From NCBI GenBank assembly GCA_947500135.1, contig CANMQX010000007.1, positions 172,819-236,818 on the forward strand: a DNA stretch of 64,000 nucleotides, read 5' to 3'. This DNA comes from an uncultured Paracoccaceae bacterium (GTDB taxonomy: Bacteria; Pseudomonadota; Alphaproteobacteria; Rhodobacterales; Rhodobacteraceae). The position numbers and the translations under genes were made by a program. Positions 24,893 through 35,058 of this stretch are shown here, piece by piece. The stretch's first letter is position 1; the number at the start of each line of letters is the position of its first letter. The notes under the pieces are model-generated. The model was not told where the DNA came from, did not search any database, and saw nothing but the letters and a program-made list of their open reading frames with translations.

Positions 24893-25420
24893 ATGCCATC
24901 AGATTCCGCCACCGGATTTATCAAACGCAATCGCCCGCCACGGGTGAATATCTCTTATGCTGATCCGTATGACAGTGAGAAAATGGTTGAGTTGCCATTT
25001 GTTATGGGCGTGATGTCTGATCTGTCGGGAAATGCGTCGAAGGTTGAAAAGCCTGCCTTGGCTGAACGTAACTTTACTGATGTCACCGCTGCTACGCTGG
25101 ATGACTATATGGCGAGCGTTTCGCCCGCCCTGTCCTTTGCTGTTGATAACAAGCTGGACCCGGATAGTGGCACCAAGCTTGGCGTGAACCTTGAGTTTTC
25201 ATCGATGGATGATTTTGGCCCGGCACAGGTGGCCCGTCAGGTGCCCGCCCTTGCCAAGCTGCTGGAGGCCCGTGAACAGCTGGCCAACCTGTCACGTTAT
25301 ATGAACGGCAAGTCAAAAGCGCAGGACCACCTGAAAGCGTTGCTGGAAGACCCAGAATTGATGGCCGCACTGGCCGAGGCCAACAAGGCCGAAGAAGAAA
25401 ATGACGACGATACAGAATAA
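24893..25420 (+). CDS. tssB: Type VI secretion sheath small subunit TssB (VipA)
   Basis: 175-residue TssB. Family features are RNRPPRVNISYADPYDSEK, VELPFVMGVMSDLSGN, and FSSMDDFGPAQVARQVPAL near the middle, then the C-terminal LLEDPELMAALAEA. TssB and TssC co-assemble into the contractile sheath around the Hcp tube. Length and order (tssB directly before tssC, 55 bases to its start) are normal. It ends with an acidic tail EEENDDDTE. Confidence 0.96.
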   Translation: MPSDSATGFIKRNRPPRVNISYADPYDSEKMVELPFVMGVMSDLSGNASKVEKPALAERNFTDVTAATLDDYMASVSPALSFAVDNKLDPDSGTKLGVNLEFSSMDDFGPAQVARQVPALAKLLEAREQLANLSRYMNGKSKAQDHLKALLEDPELMAALAEANKAEEENDDDTE

Positions 25421-25475
25421 AACGCCGTGATGCGGCGTATACTTATTGGATCGCGGATCAACAGGAAGATGTGAA

Positions 25476-26969
25476 ATGGCAGAAGACGCGCAACAACAAG
25501 ACGCTCAGGTCCAGGAAGGGCTCAGCGAGCTTGACGAATTCTCTGATATCCTCAAGCAGACGATCAAGCCTCGGACGGATGAGGCCGCCAAAGAGGTGGA
25601 CAACGCCGTTGTCACCCTTGTCCGCGAGGCGTTGGATGACCAGACGGTTATTTCCGAGGACATCATCGACACAATCGGTGCGATGCTGGCCAAGATTGAC
25701 AAGAAGCTGACCGAGCAGGTCAACCAGATCATTCACGCCCCCGACTTTCAGGAGTTGGAAAGCAGCTGGCGTGGTCTGGCCTATACCGTCAATAATTCAG
25801 AGACCGACAGCTCCCTTCGTGTGAATGTCATGAACGTGTCCAAGGGCGAGCTGAAAAGCGAGCTGCGCCGCTATCCCGGTGCAAAATGGGACAAGAGCCC
25901 GCTGTTCACCAAGATTTATGAACAGGAATTCGGCACCATGGGCGGCAAGCCCTTTGGCGTGTTGATCGGCGACTATTATTTCGATCATTCCAGCGGTGAT
26001 GTCGGCCTGCTGCGCGATATGTCCAAGATTGCGGCGACTGCGCATGCGCCCTTCATCTCATCCGCCGCGCCCACATTGCTGGGCATGGATAACTGGACCG
26101 AGATGCCCAACCCAGCTGACCTGTCCGAGATTTTCGACACACCCGATTATGCCGCATGGAACAGCCTGCGTGATAGCGAAAATTCCCGTTATCTGGCGCT
26201 GACCCTGCCGCGCGCCTTGTCCCGCGAGCCGTATACGCAGGACGGCACAGCCGTGGTTGAAGAATTTGATTTCGTCGAAGAGACCGATGGCCACGAAGGC
26301 AATCAATATGCCTGGATGAATGCCGCCCATGCGATGGCATCCAATATCAACCGCGCCCATAAGGAACATGGTTGGACCGTGAAAATCCGCGGCGTCCAGT
26401 CTGGTGGTGAGGTGATCAACCTGCCCACCCATACCTTTGATACCGGCGACGGGTCCAAGGATATGAAAATCCCTACCGAAGTGTCCATTACCGACCGTCG
26501 TGAGGGTGAGTTGAGCAAGGCGGGCCTGATTGGCCTGATCCACCGCAAGCATACCGACAAGGCCGCCTTTATCGGTGCCCAGTCGCTGTATCGTCCCAAG
26601 AAATATGTCGATGATCTGGCGACCGCCTCTGACAATATGTCGTCGCGTATCCCTTATATCTTTGCTGTTTCGCGCTTTAGCCACTACCTGAAATGCATGG
26701 TGCGCGACAAGATCGGCCAAAGCCCTGATCGCATCCAGTTGGAGAAAGATCTACAGACCTGGATTAATAAATATGTCTCTGCGAACCCTGAAAGCGCCAC
26801 CGAGAAAGAGAAGGCAAAGAAGCCTTTGGCCGGTGCAACGGTGCAGGTCATAGAAGACGAGGAAAACCCCGGCTACTACATGGGTAAGTTTTTCCTCAAA
26901 CCGCACTTCCAGATGGAAGGCATGGATATCGGCATGAGCCTGGTATCCAAGCTGCCTAGCGGCAAATGA
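25476..26969 (+). CDS. tssC: Type VI secretion sheath large subunit TssC (VipB)
   Basis: 497-residue sheath protein. Recognisable segments are FQELESSWRGLAYTVNNSET, YEQEFGTMGGKPFGVLIGDY, RALSREPYTQDGTAVVEEFD and the C-terminal FFLKPHFQMEGMDIGMSLVS. It forms the outer sheath with TssB and is disassembled by ClpV after contraction. The ATG at 25476 has AGGAAG upstream and gives the usual N-terminus; a frame start 30 bases earlier lacks support. It is followed by hcp after 66 bases. Confidence 0.97.
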   Translation: MAEDAQQQDAQVQEGLSELDEFSDILKQTIKPRTDEAAKEVDNAVVTLVREALDDQTVISEDIIDTIGAMLAKIDKKLTEQVNQIIHAPDFQELESSWRGLAYTVNNSETDSSLRVNVMNVSKGELKSELRRYPGAKWDKSPLFTKIYEQEFGTMGGKPFGVLIGDYYFDHSSGDVGLLRDMSKIAATAHAPFISSAAPTLLGMDNWTEMPNPADLSEIFDTPDYAAWNSLRDSENSRYLALTLPRALSREPYTQDGTAVVEEFDFVEETDGHEGNQYAWMNAAHAMASNINRAHKEHGWTVKIRGVQSGGEVINLPTHTFDTGDGSKDMKIPTEVSITDRREGELSKAGLIGLIHRKHTDKAAFIGAQSLYRPKKYVDDLATASDNMSSRIPYIFAVSRFSHYLKCMVRDKIGQSPDRIQLEKDLQTWINKYVSANPESATEKEKAKKPLAGATVQVIEDEENPGYYMGKFFLKPHFQMEGMDIGMSLVSKLPSGK

Positions 26970-27035
26970 CGACCCCTCCCCCCACCAACACGTTAGCGCA
27001 TTTCATCACGCTGACGGCCAAAACGGAGTAATATA

Positions 27036-27533
27036 ATGGCTGTTGATATTTTTCTTAGACTCTCAAACAACATCAAGGGTGAATCCCAGGATTCCACCCA
27101 TATGGACGAGATTGACGTCCTTGCATGGAACTGGGGTATGTCCCAGTCTGGTACAACCCATGTTGGCGCCGGTGGCGGTGGCGGCAAGGTCAACATTCAG
27201 GACATTTCCCTGACCAAATATGTTGATCTGGCATCCAACGACCTGATCAAGCGTTGCGCATCTGGTGAGCACATCGAAAACGGTGAACTGATTGTGCGCA
27301 AGTCCGGCGGTGCCGCGCCTGTGGAATATTTCCGCTTTAAGCTGGAAAACATCATGATCACGTCCTACGCGACGGGCGGTTCCAAGGATGGTCTGGACCG
27401 GATTCAGGAAAACCTGACCCTGAACTTCCGCAAGTTCGAAATCGCCTACACCCTGCAGGAAGCATCTGGCGCCGCTGGTGCTGAATCGTTGGCTGGCTGG
27501 GATGCTGCCGCGAACGAAGAGTGGAGCGCGTAA
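27036..27533 (+). CDS. hcp: Type VI secretion tube protein Hcp (TssD)
   Basis: 165-residue Hcp, the hexameric inner-tube protein and secreted hallmark. It opens with MAVDIFLRLSNNIKGESQDS, has the central VNIQDISLTKYVDLASNDLI and ends with NFRKFEIAYTLQEASGAAGA. A GGGGG loop follows the second strand. A good ribosome site (GGAG) stands seven bases upstream, as expected for an abundant protein. A stem-loop terminator directly follows at 27570-27593, which would enrich hcp transcript over the genes beyond it. Confidence 0.96.
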   Translation: MAVDIFLRLSNNIKGESQDSTHMDEIDVLAWNWGMSQSGTTHVGAGGGGGKVNIQDISLTKYVDLASNDLIKRCASGEHIENGELIVRKSGGAAPVEYFRFKLENIMITSYATGGSKDGLDRIQENLTLNFRKFEIAYTLQEASGAAGAESLAGWDAAANEEWSA

Positions 27534-27569
27534 TCGGCCATTTGCCGATGACATTGCAAAACGACAGTT

Positions 27570-27593
27570 TTCGGGGCCCTTTGCGGCCCCGAA
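27570..27593 (+). terminator. Intrinsic terminator after hcp
   Basis: TTCGGGGCC (27570-27578) and GGCCCCGAA (27585-27593) form a 9-bp GC-rich stem with a 6-base loop followed by TTTCCTT. It lies 36 bases after the hcp stop and 37 bases before tssE. Being inside the operon, it probably attenuates rather than fully stops transcription. Confidence 0.75.
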
Positions 27594-27630
27594 TTTCCTT
27601 GAGATGTCAGATTTTATCTAGCTGCCTGTC

Positions 27631-28218
27631 ATGAATACGAACTCGTCAGATCGCAAATCCGCTGGCCGGTCCGACCCAAAGGACCGCCGCCAGATATCGC
27701 TGATGCATGTGTTTCGCGCCGCCCGTGCCAGTGGCGATGCGGGCAAGGACGAAGCCAATTATCAAGACGGTGCCCGCGAGATGACCGCCCGCAGTCAGGA
27801 ACGCCGTATGGGCACCGACGAGGCCACGTTGCGCGCCCATCTGACCGCTGATCTGGCCAGCCTGATGAACACGATCAATCTGGATGCCATCGTGCCGCTT
27901 GATGATGCCCCCTATGTGTCGAAATCCGTGATTAACTACGGTTTCGGCGACATGAGCGAGATGTCCAATTCGTCCCATGCTGGTCGCCAGATCGCCGCCC
28001 TGATCCGCGAGACGTTGATCGAACATGAACCCCGCCTGATCGCCGACACGATCGAGATCAAGCTGGACCGTGATGAACAGGAGGCCACCCAGCGCCTGAG
28101 CTTTGATGTCTCAGCCGAGATGGTCGCAACCCCGGTTGATGTCCCTCTGGATTTCGTGGCCGAGGTTGATATGGGTGCAGGGAAAATTCAGATGACCCGT
28201 CTGCGGGTGCAGACATGA
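27631..28218 (+). CDS. tssE: Type VI baseplate protein TssE (gp25-like)
   Basis: 195-residue baseplate wedge protein with the gp25 lysozyme-like fold of phage T4. The N-terminus is basic and hydrophilic (about 60 residues). The core shows VSKSVINYGFGDMSEMSNSS, then AALIRETLIEHEPRL and the terminal strands. TssE joins TssF and TssG in the wedge. Its stop overlaps the tssF ATG by four bases (ATGA). The N-terminal extension is a little longer than usual but otherwise the protein is standard. Confidence 0.92.
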   Translation: MNTNSSDRKSAGRSDPKDRRQISLMHVFRAARASGDAGKDEANYQDGAREMTARSQERRMGTDEATLRAHLTADLASLMNTINLDAIVPLDDAPYVSKSVINYGFGDMSEMSNSSHAGRQIAALIRETLIEHEPRLIADTIEIKLDRDEQEATQRLSFDVSAEMVATPVDVPLDFVAEVDMGAGKIQMTRLRVQT

Positions 28219-30155
28219 AAAAAGCCTTCCGCGACGCCTATAACAAGGAACTGGCGCTGCTTTACGAACGTTCGCGCGAGTTTGCTGCTGATTATCCTGG
28301 TATCGCGGACCGTCTGGGCGGGTTGATCAAGGAAAACCTGGACCCCGCTGTTGCCGGATTGCTGGAAGGCACCGCCTTTATGGCCGCCCGTGTCCAGCTA
28401 AAGATGGAAGAAGAGTTTCGCACCTTTTCATCCGAATTGCTGAACCAGATTTTTCCTGATGCCCTGACCCCCACCCCCAGCGTGATGCTGGCGCAGGCCA
28501 ACCCGCCCTATGACAATAAGGATCTGATCCAGGGTCTGCATTTTGAGGCGGGCGATTATCTGGATGCCCGGTTTGTGGATTCTGATCAGCGTGTGTCCTG
28601 CCGGTTTTCCTTGTGCGGGGCGCTGTCTGTCTGGCCTTTGAAGATACACAAAGCCGTCTATCACGCCAGCCCGGCCCCGTTTCTGGCCGCTGGCGAAACC
28701 GAGGTCGCACCGGGGACAAAAGGTGGTCTGCAACTGACGATCCAGCGCCCCTTGTCGGCCAATAGTGAAAAGGGCGGCGGCCCGCTGGCGGATGTCGCGG
28801 TTGATGCCCTGCCCGTCTATCTGATCGCGGATATGCCTGATGCGGTGGCTTTGTACGAACAGATTTTCTGCGACCTCAAACGCGCCTCTTTGCGTTATCT
28901 GGACAAGAATGGTGACCCGGTTTTCATCCGTCTTGATCCTGCCAGCATCGAACAGGTTGGGTTTGATGAAAGCGCTGATCTGTTTCCCCATGATGGCCGC
29001 CTGTTCAACGGATTTGCGGGCTTGCGCGAATTCTTTGTCTTTCCGCGCAAACTGCTGGGGTTTCGTCTGACCGGGTTGCAGCAGCATCTGCCGCGTATCG
29101 CTGAATCCGAATTGCAGCTGATGCTGGAATTTGGTAGCGCCAACAAGAACCTTGCCGCCCGCGTCAATGAAACGGCGTTTGCGCTGAACTGTGTGCCCGC
29201 CGTCAACCTGTTTGAAGAAAGCGCGAGCCAGATCAGGCTGGATGACAAGCGCACCGAATTTGTGGTGACGCCCGATAGCAGCCCGCTGACCCATTATGAA
29301 ATCTACAATATTGTTGCGGTCCACGCCCATTACCCCGGCGTGCAGGACAAGGTGCGGGTCAATCCTCTTTATGCGGTGCCAAAGGGTGGGGCCAAGCCGC
29401 GCCAGTCGCTTTACTACACCAGCCGCCAAAAGCCCCGCCGCCCGACCGAAAAGGAACGCCGCTTCGGTGCCCGCCAACGCTATGTCGGGACTGAGACGTT
29501 TATCTCGATCTATGAACCCCCCGAACAGGAGGGCGAGGCGAGTGCCCAGCGTTTGCAGGTCCGCACCCGCTGTTCCAACCGTCATCTGCCTGAATACCTG
29601 CCCATCGCGGAAAGCCGCGATGATTTTCACATGTGTGACGACGTGAGCGTTAGCCTTGGCTGTGTTGCGGGCCCGACGCCGCCCCGCGCGCCGATGACAG
29701 AGCTTGAGGCGAAATCAGCCCATCGCAACACGGCCGGTGACAATTACTGGCGTTTGATCAGCTATCTGTCGTTGAGTCATTTCAGTCTGGAAGGCGACAA
29801 TGATGGTGCGCGTGCCGCTGAATCGTTGCGCGAATTGCTGTCCTTGTTTGCTGACCTGTCCGATGTGGTGACAGAGGCGCAATTGCAGGGCATCAAATCG
29901 GTGACCACCCGACCGATTGTCCGGTCGGTTCAGCGCGGTGACGGCTATCACCCTGCCCGCGGGTTGGAGGTGCAGATCCTGCTGGACGAGGCCGCATTTG
30001 AAGGATCGGGGATTATCCTGCTGGGCGCCGCGCTCGACCGGTTTCTGGCGGAATATGCGGCTGTGAACAGCTTTACCCAGACGGTGATCCTGTCCACTGA
30101 TCGGGGTGAGGTTGCGAAGTTTCCGCCACGCACCGGCACCGGCCCGCTGCTATGA
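28215..30155 (+). CDS. tssF: Type VI baseplate protein TssF
   Basis: 646-residue baseplate component, normal length. It opens with the typical AYNKELALLYERSREFAADY and PGIADRLGGL, has EEEFRTFSSELLNQIFPDAL, and the C-terminal REFFVFPRKLLGFRLTGL and VEVQILLDEAAFEGSG-like segments. TssF binds two TssF/one TssG in the wedge. It overlaps tssE upstream and tssG downstream by four bases each, so the three are translationally coupled. Confidence 0.95.
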   Translation: MKKAFRDAYNKELALLYERSREFAADYPGIADRLGGLIKENLDPAVAGLLEGTAFMAARVQLKMEEEFRTFSSELLNQIFPDALTPTPSVMLAQANPPYDNKDLIQGLHFEAGDYLDARFVDSDQRVSCRFSLCGALSVWPLKIHKAVYHASPAPFLAAGETEVAPGTKGGLQLTIQRPLSANSEKGGGPLADVAVDALPVYLIADMPDAVALYEQIFCDLKRASLRYLDKNGDPVFIRLDPASIEQVGFDESADLFPHDGRLFNGFAGLREFFVFPRKLLGFRLTGLQQHLPRIAESELQLMLEFGSANKNLAARVNETAFALNCVPAVNLFEESASQIRLDDKRTEFVVTPDSSPLTHYEIYNIVAVHAHYPGVQDKVRVNPLYAVPKGGAKPRQSLYYTSRQKPRRPTEKERRFGARQRYVGTETFISIYEPPEQEGEASAQRLQVRTRCSNRHLPEYLPIAESRDDFHMCDDVSVSLGCVAGPTPPRAPMTELEAKSAHRNTAGDNYWRLISYLSLSHFSLEGDNDGARAAESLRELLSLFADLSDVVTEAQLQGIKSVTTRPIVRSVQRGDGYHPARGLEVQILLDEAAFEGSGIILLGAALDRFLAEYAAVNSFTQTVILSTDRGEVAKFPPRTGTGPLL

Positions 30156-31129
30156 CAGAGCAGTCAGAACAGCGCCCCGTCGGCTATCTGGCCCTGCTGC
30201 GTAATCTGGAACGTGGTGCGGATGGCAAGCCACGCATTGGTCGCAATACAACGATGGCCGAAGAAGTTGCCACCATCGGGCAGGACCCGTTTCTGGCCTT
30301 TCCCGACAGTGATCTGTCCGATATCCGCCGCGATAAGGCGGGCCGCCCTGATCTGCGCAACCAGATCATCGGGTTCTTTGGCCCGCATGGCGCGCTGCCC
30401 CTGAACACCACCGAAGAGGTGCTGCGCTGGGCGCAAAGCGGCGATCTGGCCTTTGTCCGGTTTACCGATCTGTTTGCCACAAGGTTTCAACAGCTGTTCT
30501 TTCGGGCCTGGTCGGACGCACGGGCGATTACCCAGTTTGATCATGCCGATGACGACAGATTTTCGCGCTATGTCGCGGCCCTGATCGGGATTGGCACGCC
30601 CGCCTGGGCGGATCGTGGCGAAATCCCCGATACCAACAGGCTGGCCATGGCCGCGCTTGGCATCGGCCGCGTGAAAAGCCCGGTGAAGTTGCAACAGATG
30701 CTGCGCTATGATCTGCAAGCGGCGATCAGCGTTGATGAACATGTGCCCACATGGATCGATTTTGAGGCAGACAGCCTGAGCCAGCTTGGCCAGCAGGGCA
30801 GCACGTTGGGCCGGAACTGTTTTCTGGGGTCGCGCGCGCAATCGATCAATGAAAAGGTCACGATCCGGGTCCGTGCCCGGACCCTTGCCGAATATCGCGA
30901 ATTTCTGCCCGGCGGGGACGCACATACCCGTATGCTGGATATCGTGAACGGCTATCTGGGCCGTAGTTTCGAAGTGGGCGTTGCCATATCCCTGCCCGCA
31001 GATGCCTTTGCCCCGGCGGTGATCGGCAAATCGGCAGAACTGGGTTGGATGGCGACATTGACCCCAGAACCAGCACCGCCGCCGGGCACATATTTGCCCG
31101 GTGCCACATATACATTAAGCGCCGCCTAG
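30152..31129 (+). CDS. tssG: Type VI baseplate protein TssG
   Basis: 325-residue wedge protein. Family features are an N-terminal VGYLALLRNLERGADGKPRI, FFGPHGALPLNTTEEVLRWA-type segment, LFATRFQQLFFRAWSDARAI, and GNCFL-like turns followed by VTIRVRARTLAEYREFLPGG. The length is normal. It follows tssF with a four-base overlap and precedes clpV by 28 bases. Confidence 0.94.
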   Translation: MTEQSEQRPVGYLALLRNLERGADGKPRIGRNTTMAEEVATIGQDPFLAFPDSDLSDIRRDKAGRPDLRNQIIGFFGPHGALPLNTTEEVLRWAQSGDLAFVRFTDLFATRFQQLFFRAWSDARAITQFDHADDDRFSRYVAALIGIGTPAWADRGEIPDTNRLAMAALGIGRVKSPVKLQQMLRYDLQAAISVDEHVPTWIDFEADSLSQLGQQGSTLGRNCFLGSRAQSINEKVTIRVRARTLAEYREFLPGGDAHTRMLDIVNGYLGRSFEVGVAISLPADAFAPAVIGKSAELGWMATLTPEPAPPPGTYLPGATYTLSAA

Positions 31130-31157
31130 GCGGATTTCATTTCAAGAGGGCTATGCC

Positions 31158-33890
31158 ATGGCTGAGATCAATATCGAGAAATATGCAGGCAAGATGAACC
31201 GTCTGGGCTATGATGCATTCCTCAAGGCGATGCGTCAGGCCCGGTCTGAAAAGAACCGCAATGTCGGCACGCCCCATTTCCTGTTTCATCTGGTGTCGGA
31301 TCAGAATTCTGACCTGTCCTGCACATTGCGCGAATTGGGTCTGGACCGGGGCAGCGTGCTGAAGGATCTGATCGCCGCCATCGACAAGCTGGACAAGAAT
31401 GTCACCGAAACCCCCGGTATCTCCGAAGGTCTGTCCGACACGCTGAACCACGCATGGACCTATGCCACCCTGTTCTTTTCCGAGGTGCAGATCAGGTCTG
31501 GTCATGTGCTGCTTGCCATGCTGAACGACAAGAACCTGCATCGCGAGCTGACCCGGGCGAGTGCCATTTTCAACGATATCTCGGTTGATCAGTTGGGCAA
31601 GGAATCCCGGTCGCTGTGGAAAGACAGTGATGAGGAAGAGATGCGCCCGATGGATGGGTCCGGTTTGCAAGCGGGCGGCGGTGACGCGGCTGATGGCGCC
31701 CCTGCCTCTAGCGGGTCCACCGCGCTTGCCCGGTTCAGCGTTGATATGACCGCCGATGCCGAAAGCGGGAAGATGGACCGTGTTGTCGGCCGCGATGATG
31801 AAATTCGCCAGATCATTGATATCCTGCTGCGCCGCCGCCAGAATAACCCGATCCTGACGGGTGAGGCTGGCGTGGGCAAGACCGCTGTTGTTGAGGGTTT
31901 TGCGCAGCGGTTGGCAGATGGTGAAGTTCCCCCGAAACTACAGGGCACCCGCCTGCATATGCTGGACATTCAGGCGATGCAGGCTGGGGCGTCGATGAAG
32001 GGTGAGTTTGAACAGCGCCTGAAATCCCTGATCGATGAGGTGCAGGCGTCACCCACCCCGATCATCCTGTTCATTGATGAAGCCCATACCCTGATTGGCG
32101 CAGGCGGTGCCCAAGGCACGGGCGATGCCGCCAACCTGCTGAAACCGGCCTTGGCGCGCGGGACGTTGCGCACCATCGGGGCTACGACATTCGCTGAATA
32201 TCGCAACTACTTCGAAAAGGACCCGGCCCTGACCCGCCGTTTCCAGCCGGTCAATGTCGATGAACCCGATAATGATCGCTGCGCCTATATGCTGCGCGGT
32301 ATCCTTGGCCCGATGGAGGCGCATCACAATGTCCGCATCTCGGACGAGGCGATTGTGGCTGCGGTGAACCTGTCCGCCCGCTATATCCCCGCCCGGCAAT
32401 TGCCGGACAAGGCGGTGTCGTTGCTGGATACTGCCTGCGCGCGGGTGGCGGTGTCGCAAGCCAGCGTGCCCGCCCGGATCGGTGATTTGCAGGCGGCGAT
32501 TGCGGCGTTGGAGACGGAAATTGCCAGCAAGACCGCCCAGCGTGATTTGGGTGAAGAGAATGAAGAACGGTTGGCTGAAGCCGAGGAAGAGCTAAAGGAG
32601 AAGCGCGAAGAGCTGACCAGCTTTGAGGTGAAGTTTGCGGCCGAAAAGAAAGTTGTCGATGACATCCTCGCCTTGCGTCACGAGTTGGTAAAGGCAGAGA
32701 CCGGGGTCGAAGACGCGGCAGAGCCCGGCGATGTGGGGGACGCCAGGACCGAGGAAGAGATCAAGGAGGCTGAGGCGGAAGGTGATGAGCCGCCCCGCGA
32801 CCCTGACACCATCCGGGGTGAGATGCTTGAACTGATGGCCAAGCTTGATGCAACCGATGCGGACGACCGCATGGTCTATGCCCATGTGGATGAACAGGCG
32901 GTTGCGTCTGTGATCTCTGACTGGACAGGCATTCCGGCAGGTCGCATGGTTGTGGATGAGTTGGAGCAGATCCTAAACCTGTCAGGTCACCTGTCGAAGC
33001 GGGTCATTGGGCAGGATCACGGGCTGAAAATGATCGCAAAGCGGATCGAGACCAGTCGGGCCGGGCTGTCGAATCCGAATAAGCCGATTGGTGTCTTTAT
33101 GCTCTGTGGTCCGTCCGGTGTGGGTAAGACCGAAACGGCGCTCGCGTTGGCCGAAAGCCTTTATGGTGGTGAGCAGAATATCATCACGATCAACATGTCC
33201 GAGTTTCAGGAGGCGCATTCCGTGTCCCTCTTGAAAGGTGCGCCTCCGGGTTATGTTGGCTACGGGGAAGGCGGGCGCCTGACCGAAGCGGTGCGGCGCA
33301 AACCTTACTCCGTCGTGCTGCTGGATGAGGTTGAAAAAGCGCACCCGGACATTCACGAACTGTTCTTTCAGGTCTTTGACAAGGGGATCATGGAGGATGG
33401 CAATGGCAGGCCGATCAATTTCAAGAATTGCCTGATCCTGCTGACGTCAAATGTGGGCACAGACGTGATCATGGAAATGGGCGAAGGGGGCGAGGTGATC
33501 CCCGATATGGACGAGTTGAACACGGCGATGAAACCATTCCTGCTAGAGGTGTTCCCACCAGCCCTGATGGGTCGGATCGTCACGATCCCCTATTTCCCAC
33601 TGGGCAAGGAAGTGCTGGGTGGCATCACCAAACTCAAGCTGGGGTCTGTGGCGAAACGGCTGCGGGAATCGCATGGGGCCAAGATGGTCTATGGCGACGA
33701 TGTGTTGGCCCATATCGTGGATCAATGCCGTGACCCTGATAGTGGTGGTCGGATGATCGACAATATCATCACCAATTCGATCCTGCCTGACTTATCCCGA
33801 CAAGTGCTCAATCGGATGGTGTCGGGGGAAGAGATGAAAGAGGTCAGCATCGTCATGAAGGACGGCGCAATCACCTATGATTTCGCGTGA
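31158..33890 (+). CDS. clpV: Type VI sheath-recycling AAA+ ATPase ClpV (TssH)
   Basis: 910-residue Clp/Hsp100 ATPase. The N-domain (residues 1-160) binds sheath; the first AAA+ domain has Walker A GEAGVGKT near residue 235 and [13 protein letters not shown]; a coiled middle domain spans about 425-515; the second has [16 protein letters not shown] near residue 650 and [13 protein letters not shown]. It pulls apart the contracted TssB-TssC sheath. Between the middle domain and second ATPase domain (about residues 517-568, bases 32706-32860) lies a very acidic insert ([20 protein letters not shown] onwards), longer than I expect for ClpV. It ends the forward operon. Confidence 0.95.
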   Translation: MAEINIEKYAGKMNRLGYDAFLKAMRQARSEKNRNVGTPHFLFHLVSDQNSDLSCTLRELGLDRGSVLKDLIAAIDKLDKNVTETPGISEGLSDTLNHAWTYATLFFSEVQIRSGHVLLAMLNDKNLHRELTRASAIFNDISVDQLGKESRSLWKDSDEEEMRPMDGSGLQAGGGDAADGAPASSGSTALARFSVDMTADAESGKMDRVVGRDDEIRQIIDILLRRRQNNPILTGEAGVGKTAVVEGFAQRLADGEVPPKLQGTRLHMLDIQAMQAGASMKGEFEQRLKSLIDEVQASPTPIILFIDEAHTLIGAGGAQGTGDAANLLKPALARGTLRTIGATTFAEYRNYFEKDPALTRRFQPVNVDEPDNDRCAYMLRGILGPMEAHHNVRISDEAIVAAVNLSARYIPARQLPDKAVSLLDTACARVAVSQASVPARIGDLQAAIAALETEIASKTAQRDLGEENEERLAEAEEELKEKREELTSFEVKFAAEKKVVDDILALRHELVKAETGVEDAAEPGDVGDARTEEEIKEAEAEGDEPPRDPDTIRGEMLELMAKLDATDADDRMVYAHVDEQAVASVISDWTGIPAGRMVVDELEQILNLSGHLSKRVIGQDHGLKMIAKRIETSRAGLSNPNKPIGVFMLCGPSGVGKTETALALAESLYGGEQNIITINMSEFQEAHSVSLLKGAPPGYVGYGEGGRLTEAVRRKPYSVVLLDEVEKAHPDIHELFFQVFDKGIMEDGNGRPINFKNCLILLTSNVGTDVIMEMGEGGEVIPDMDELNTAMKPFLLEVFPPALMGRIVTIPYFPLGKEVLGGITKLKLGSVAKRLRESHGAKMVYGDDVLAHIVDQCRDPDSGGRMIDNIITNSILPDLSRQVLNRMVSGEEMKEVSIVMKDGAITYDFA

Positions 33891-33925
33891 CAGAGGCCAC
33901 GGCGTAAGATGGGTCTTGACCCATC

Positions 33926-34798
33926 CTATCCGGTTTGGGCCAGTAACCATGTCTTGAAAAGTTTTGCGCGGGCTGACAAGCCATCTGGCAAATGGGCGAT
34001 GTAGTATCCCAACCCTTCGTGGTGATCGCGCATCACCGCGATCAGTTTCCCACTGGCGATATCATCCGCAACCAGCGCCGATGACACAACCGACACCCCG
34101 CCCCCCGCACGCACGGCAGAGAGCAACATGCTGAGCGTTGCGACCTCGTTCATCTGGCAACAGGCCATGTCCATCCCCATTTCGGTCACCCATTTGCGGG
34201 CCTCGCGATGCACCGCCTCGAATATCCATGGCAGGTCCTGCACATCCGCAATGGTTTTTGCCGCCCGTCCCGCCAGCAGTGATGGTGCCGCCACAACGGT
34301 GTAATCGGCGGCGACCAGTTGTGTCGCCTCAACCCCTGGCCAGTCGCCAGTGCCATATCTGATCGCCATGTCGAAACCATCACGCCGCAGATCGACCAGA
34401 TCCGTGCTGGGTGAGATCGAGATTTGTTCACCCGGATAGGCCGCCCAGAACCCCGCCAGCCGCGGCATTAGCCAGTTTTCGGCAAAGCTGGGTGTCACGC
34501 TGATCGCAATCGGTCGGTTTGCCGTATCAGCTGCGACCTGACGGACCCCTTGGGTGATCAATCCGAAACCGTCGCCAAGTGCGCTGGCCAGTTGCCGCCC
34601 TGCATCCGTCAATGCCATGCCCCGGCCTGCCCGCACCAGCAGGGATGTGCCCAGCGCTGTCTCGATCCCCCGCACATGTTGGGCGATGGCCGCATGGGTC
34701 ACGTTCAATTCGCGGGCGGCCTGGCTGAAATTGCCCAGCCTTGCTGCGGCCTCGAACGCGCGCAGCGCCGCAAGAGAGGGGATATCACGCCAATCCAT
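33926..34798 (-). CDS. LysR family transcriptional regulator (GcvA-like)
   Basis: 290-residue LysR protein. The winged helix-turn-helix spans residues 1-65 (IPSLAALRAFEAAARLGNFS, HAAIAQHVRGIETALG), followed by a substrate-binding domain of the GcvA group (NWLMPRLAGFWAAYPGEQIS, VDLRRDGFDMAIRYGTGDWP). Cytoplasmic DNA-binding regulator. It converges on clpV, 36 bases away, and is divergent from a 54-codon gene with an AT-rich 95-base gap between them. Its place inside the type VI locus makes a role in that locus possible, but it may simply control the small neighbouring gene. Confidence 0.9.
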   Translation of the reverse strand: MDWRDIPSLAALRAFEAAARLGNFSQAARELNVTHAAIAQHVRGIETALGTSLLVRAGRGMALTDAGRQLASALGDGFGLITQGVRQVAADTANRPIAISVTPSFAENWLMPRLAGFWAAYPGEQISISPSTDLVDLRRDGFDMAIRYGTGDWPGVEATQLVAADYTVVAAPSLLAGRAAKTIADVQDLPWIFEAVHREARKWVTEMGMDMACCQMNEVATLSMLLSAVRAGGGVSVVSSALVADDIASGKLIAVMRDHHEGLGYYIAHLPDGLSARAKLFKTWLLAQTG

Positions 34799-34893
34799 AT
34801 GTAAGTTTTGCTTTCATATTGAAAATCATACGAAGTCGCTTTGTTCTGCTTATCAAAATACTTTCCTACTATCGGATTAGGAAAGGAAAAGCC

Positions 34894-35058
34894 ATGCTTA
34901 CAATACTGGCAGATGTAATGAAGACCGCCACCCGCCGTGGTGATTGGGATGCGCCGGATCATTGGCACAATCATGATGGCCGCAGATCCCGCGCCCAGAT
35001 GGAGCATGAGGCCGCACTGCGCCGTCAGCGCCTTTACCGCGATGCGTGGATGTGGTGA
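34894..35058 (+). CDS. Small protein, 54 residues, unknown
   Basis: Short frame beginning MLTILADVMKTATRRGDWDA and rich in His, Arg and Trp (DHWHNHDGRRSRAQ, RLYRDAWMW). No signal peptide or membrane segment. A strong ribosome site, AGGAAAGGA, stands before the ATG, which is the main reason to accept it. It is divergent from the LysR gene and ends one base before the stop codon of the convergent peptidoglycan hydrolase gene. I do not recognise a family. LysR regulators usually control a divergent neighbour, so this may be its target. Confidence 0.55.
   Translation: MLTILADVMKTATRRGDWDAPDHWHNHDGRRSRAQMEHEAALRRQRLYRDAWMW

Noticed and set aside
28428..29630. 400-codon reverse frame opposite tssF
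   Set aside because: It lies entirely within tssF, which has full family features. The antisense product has no recognisable domain.
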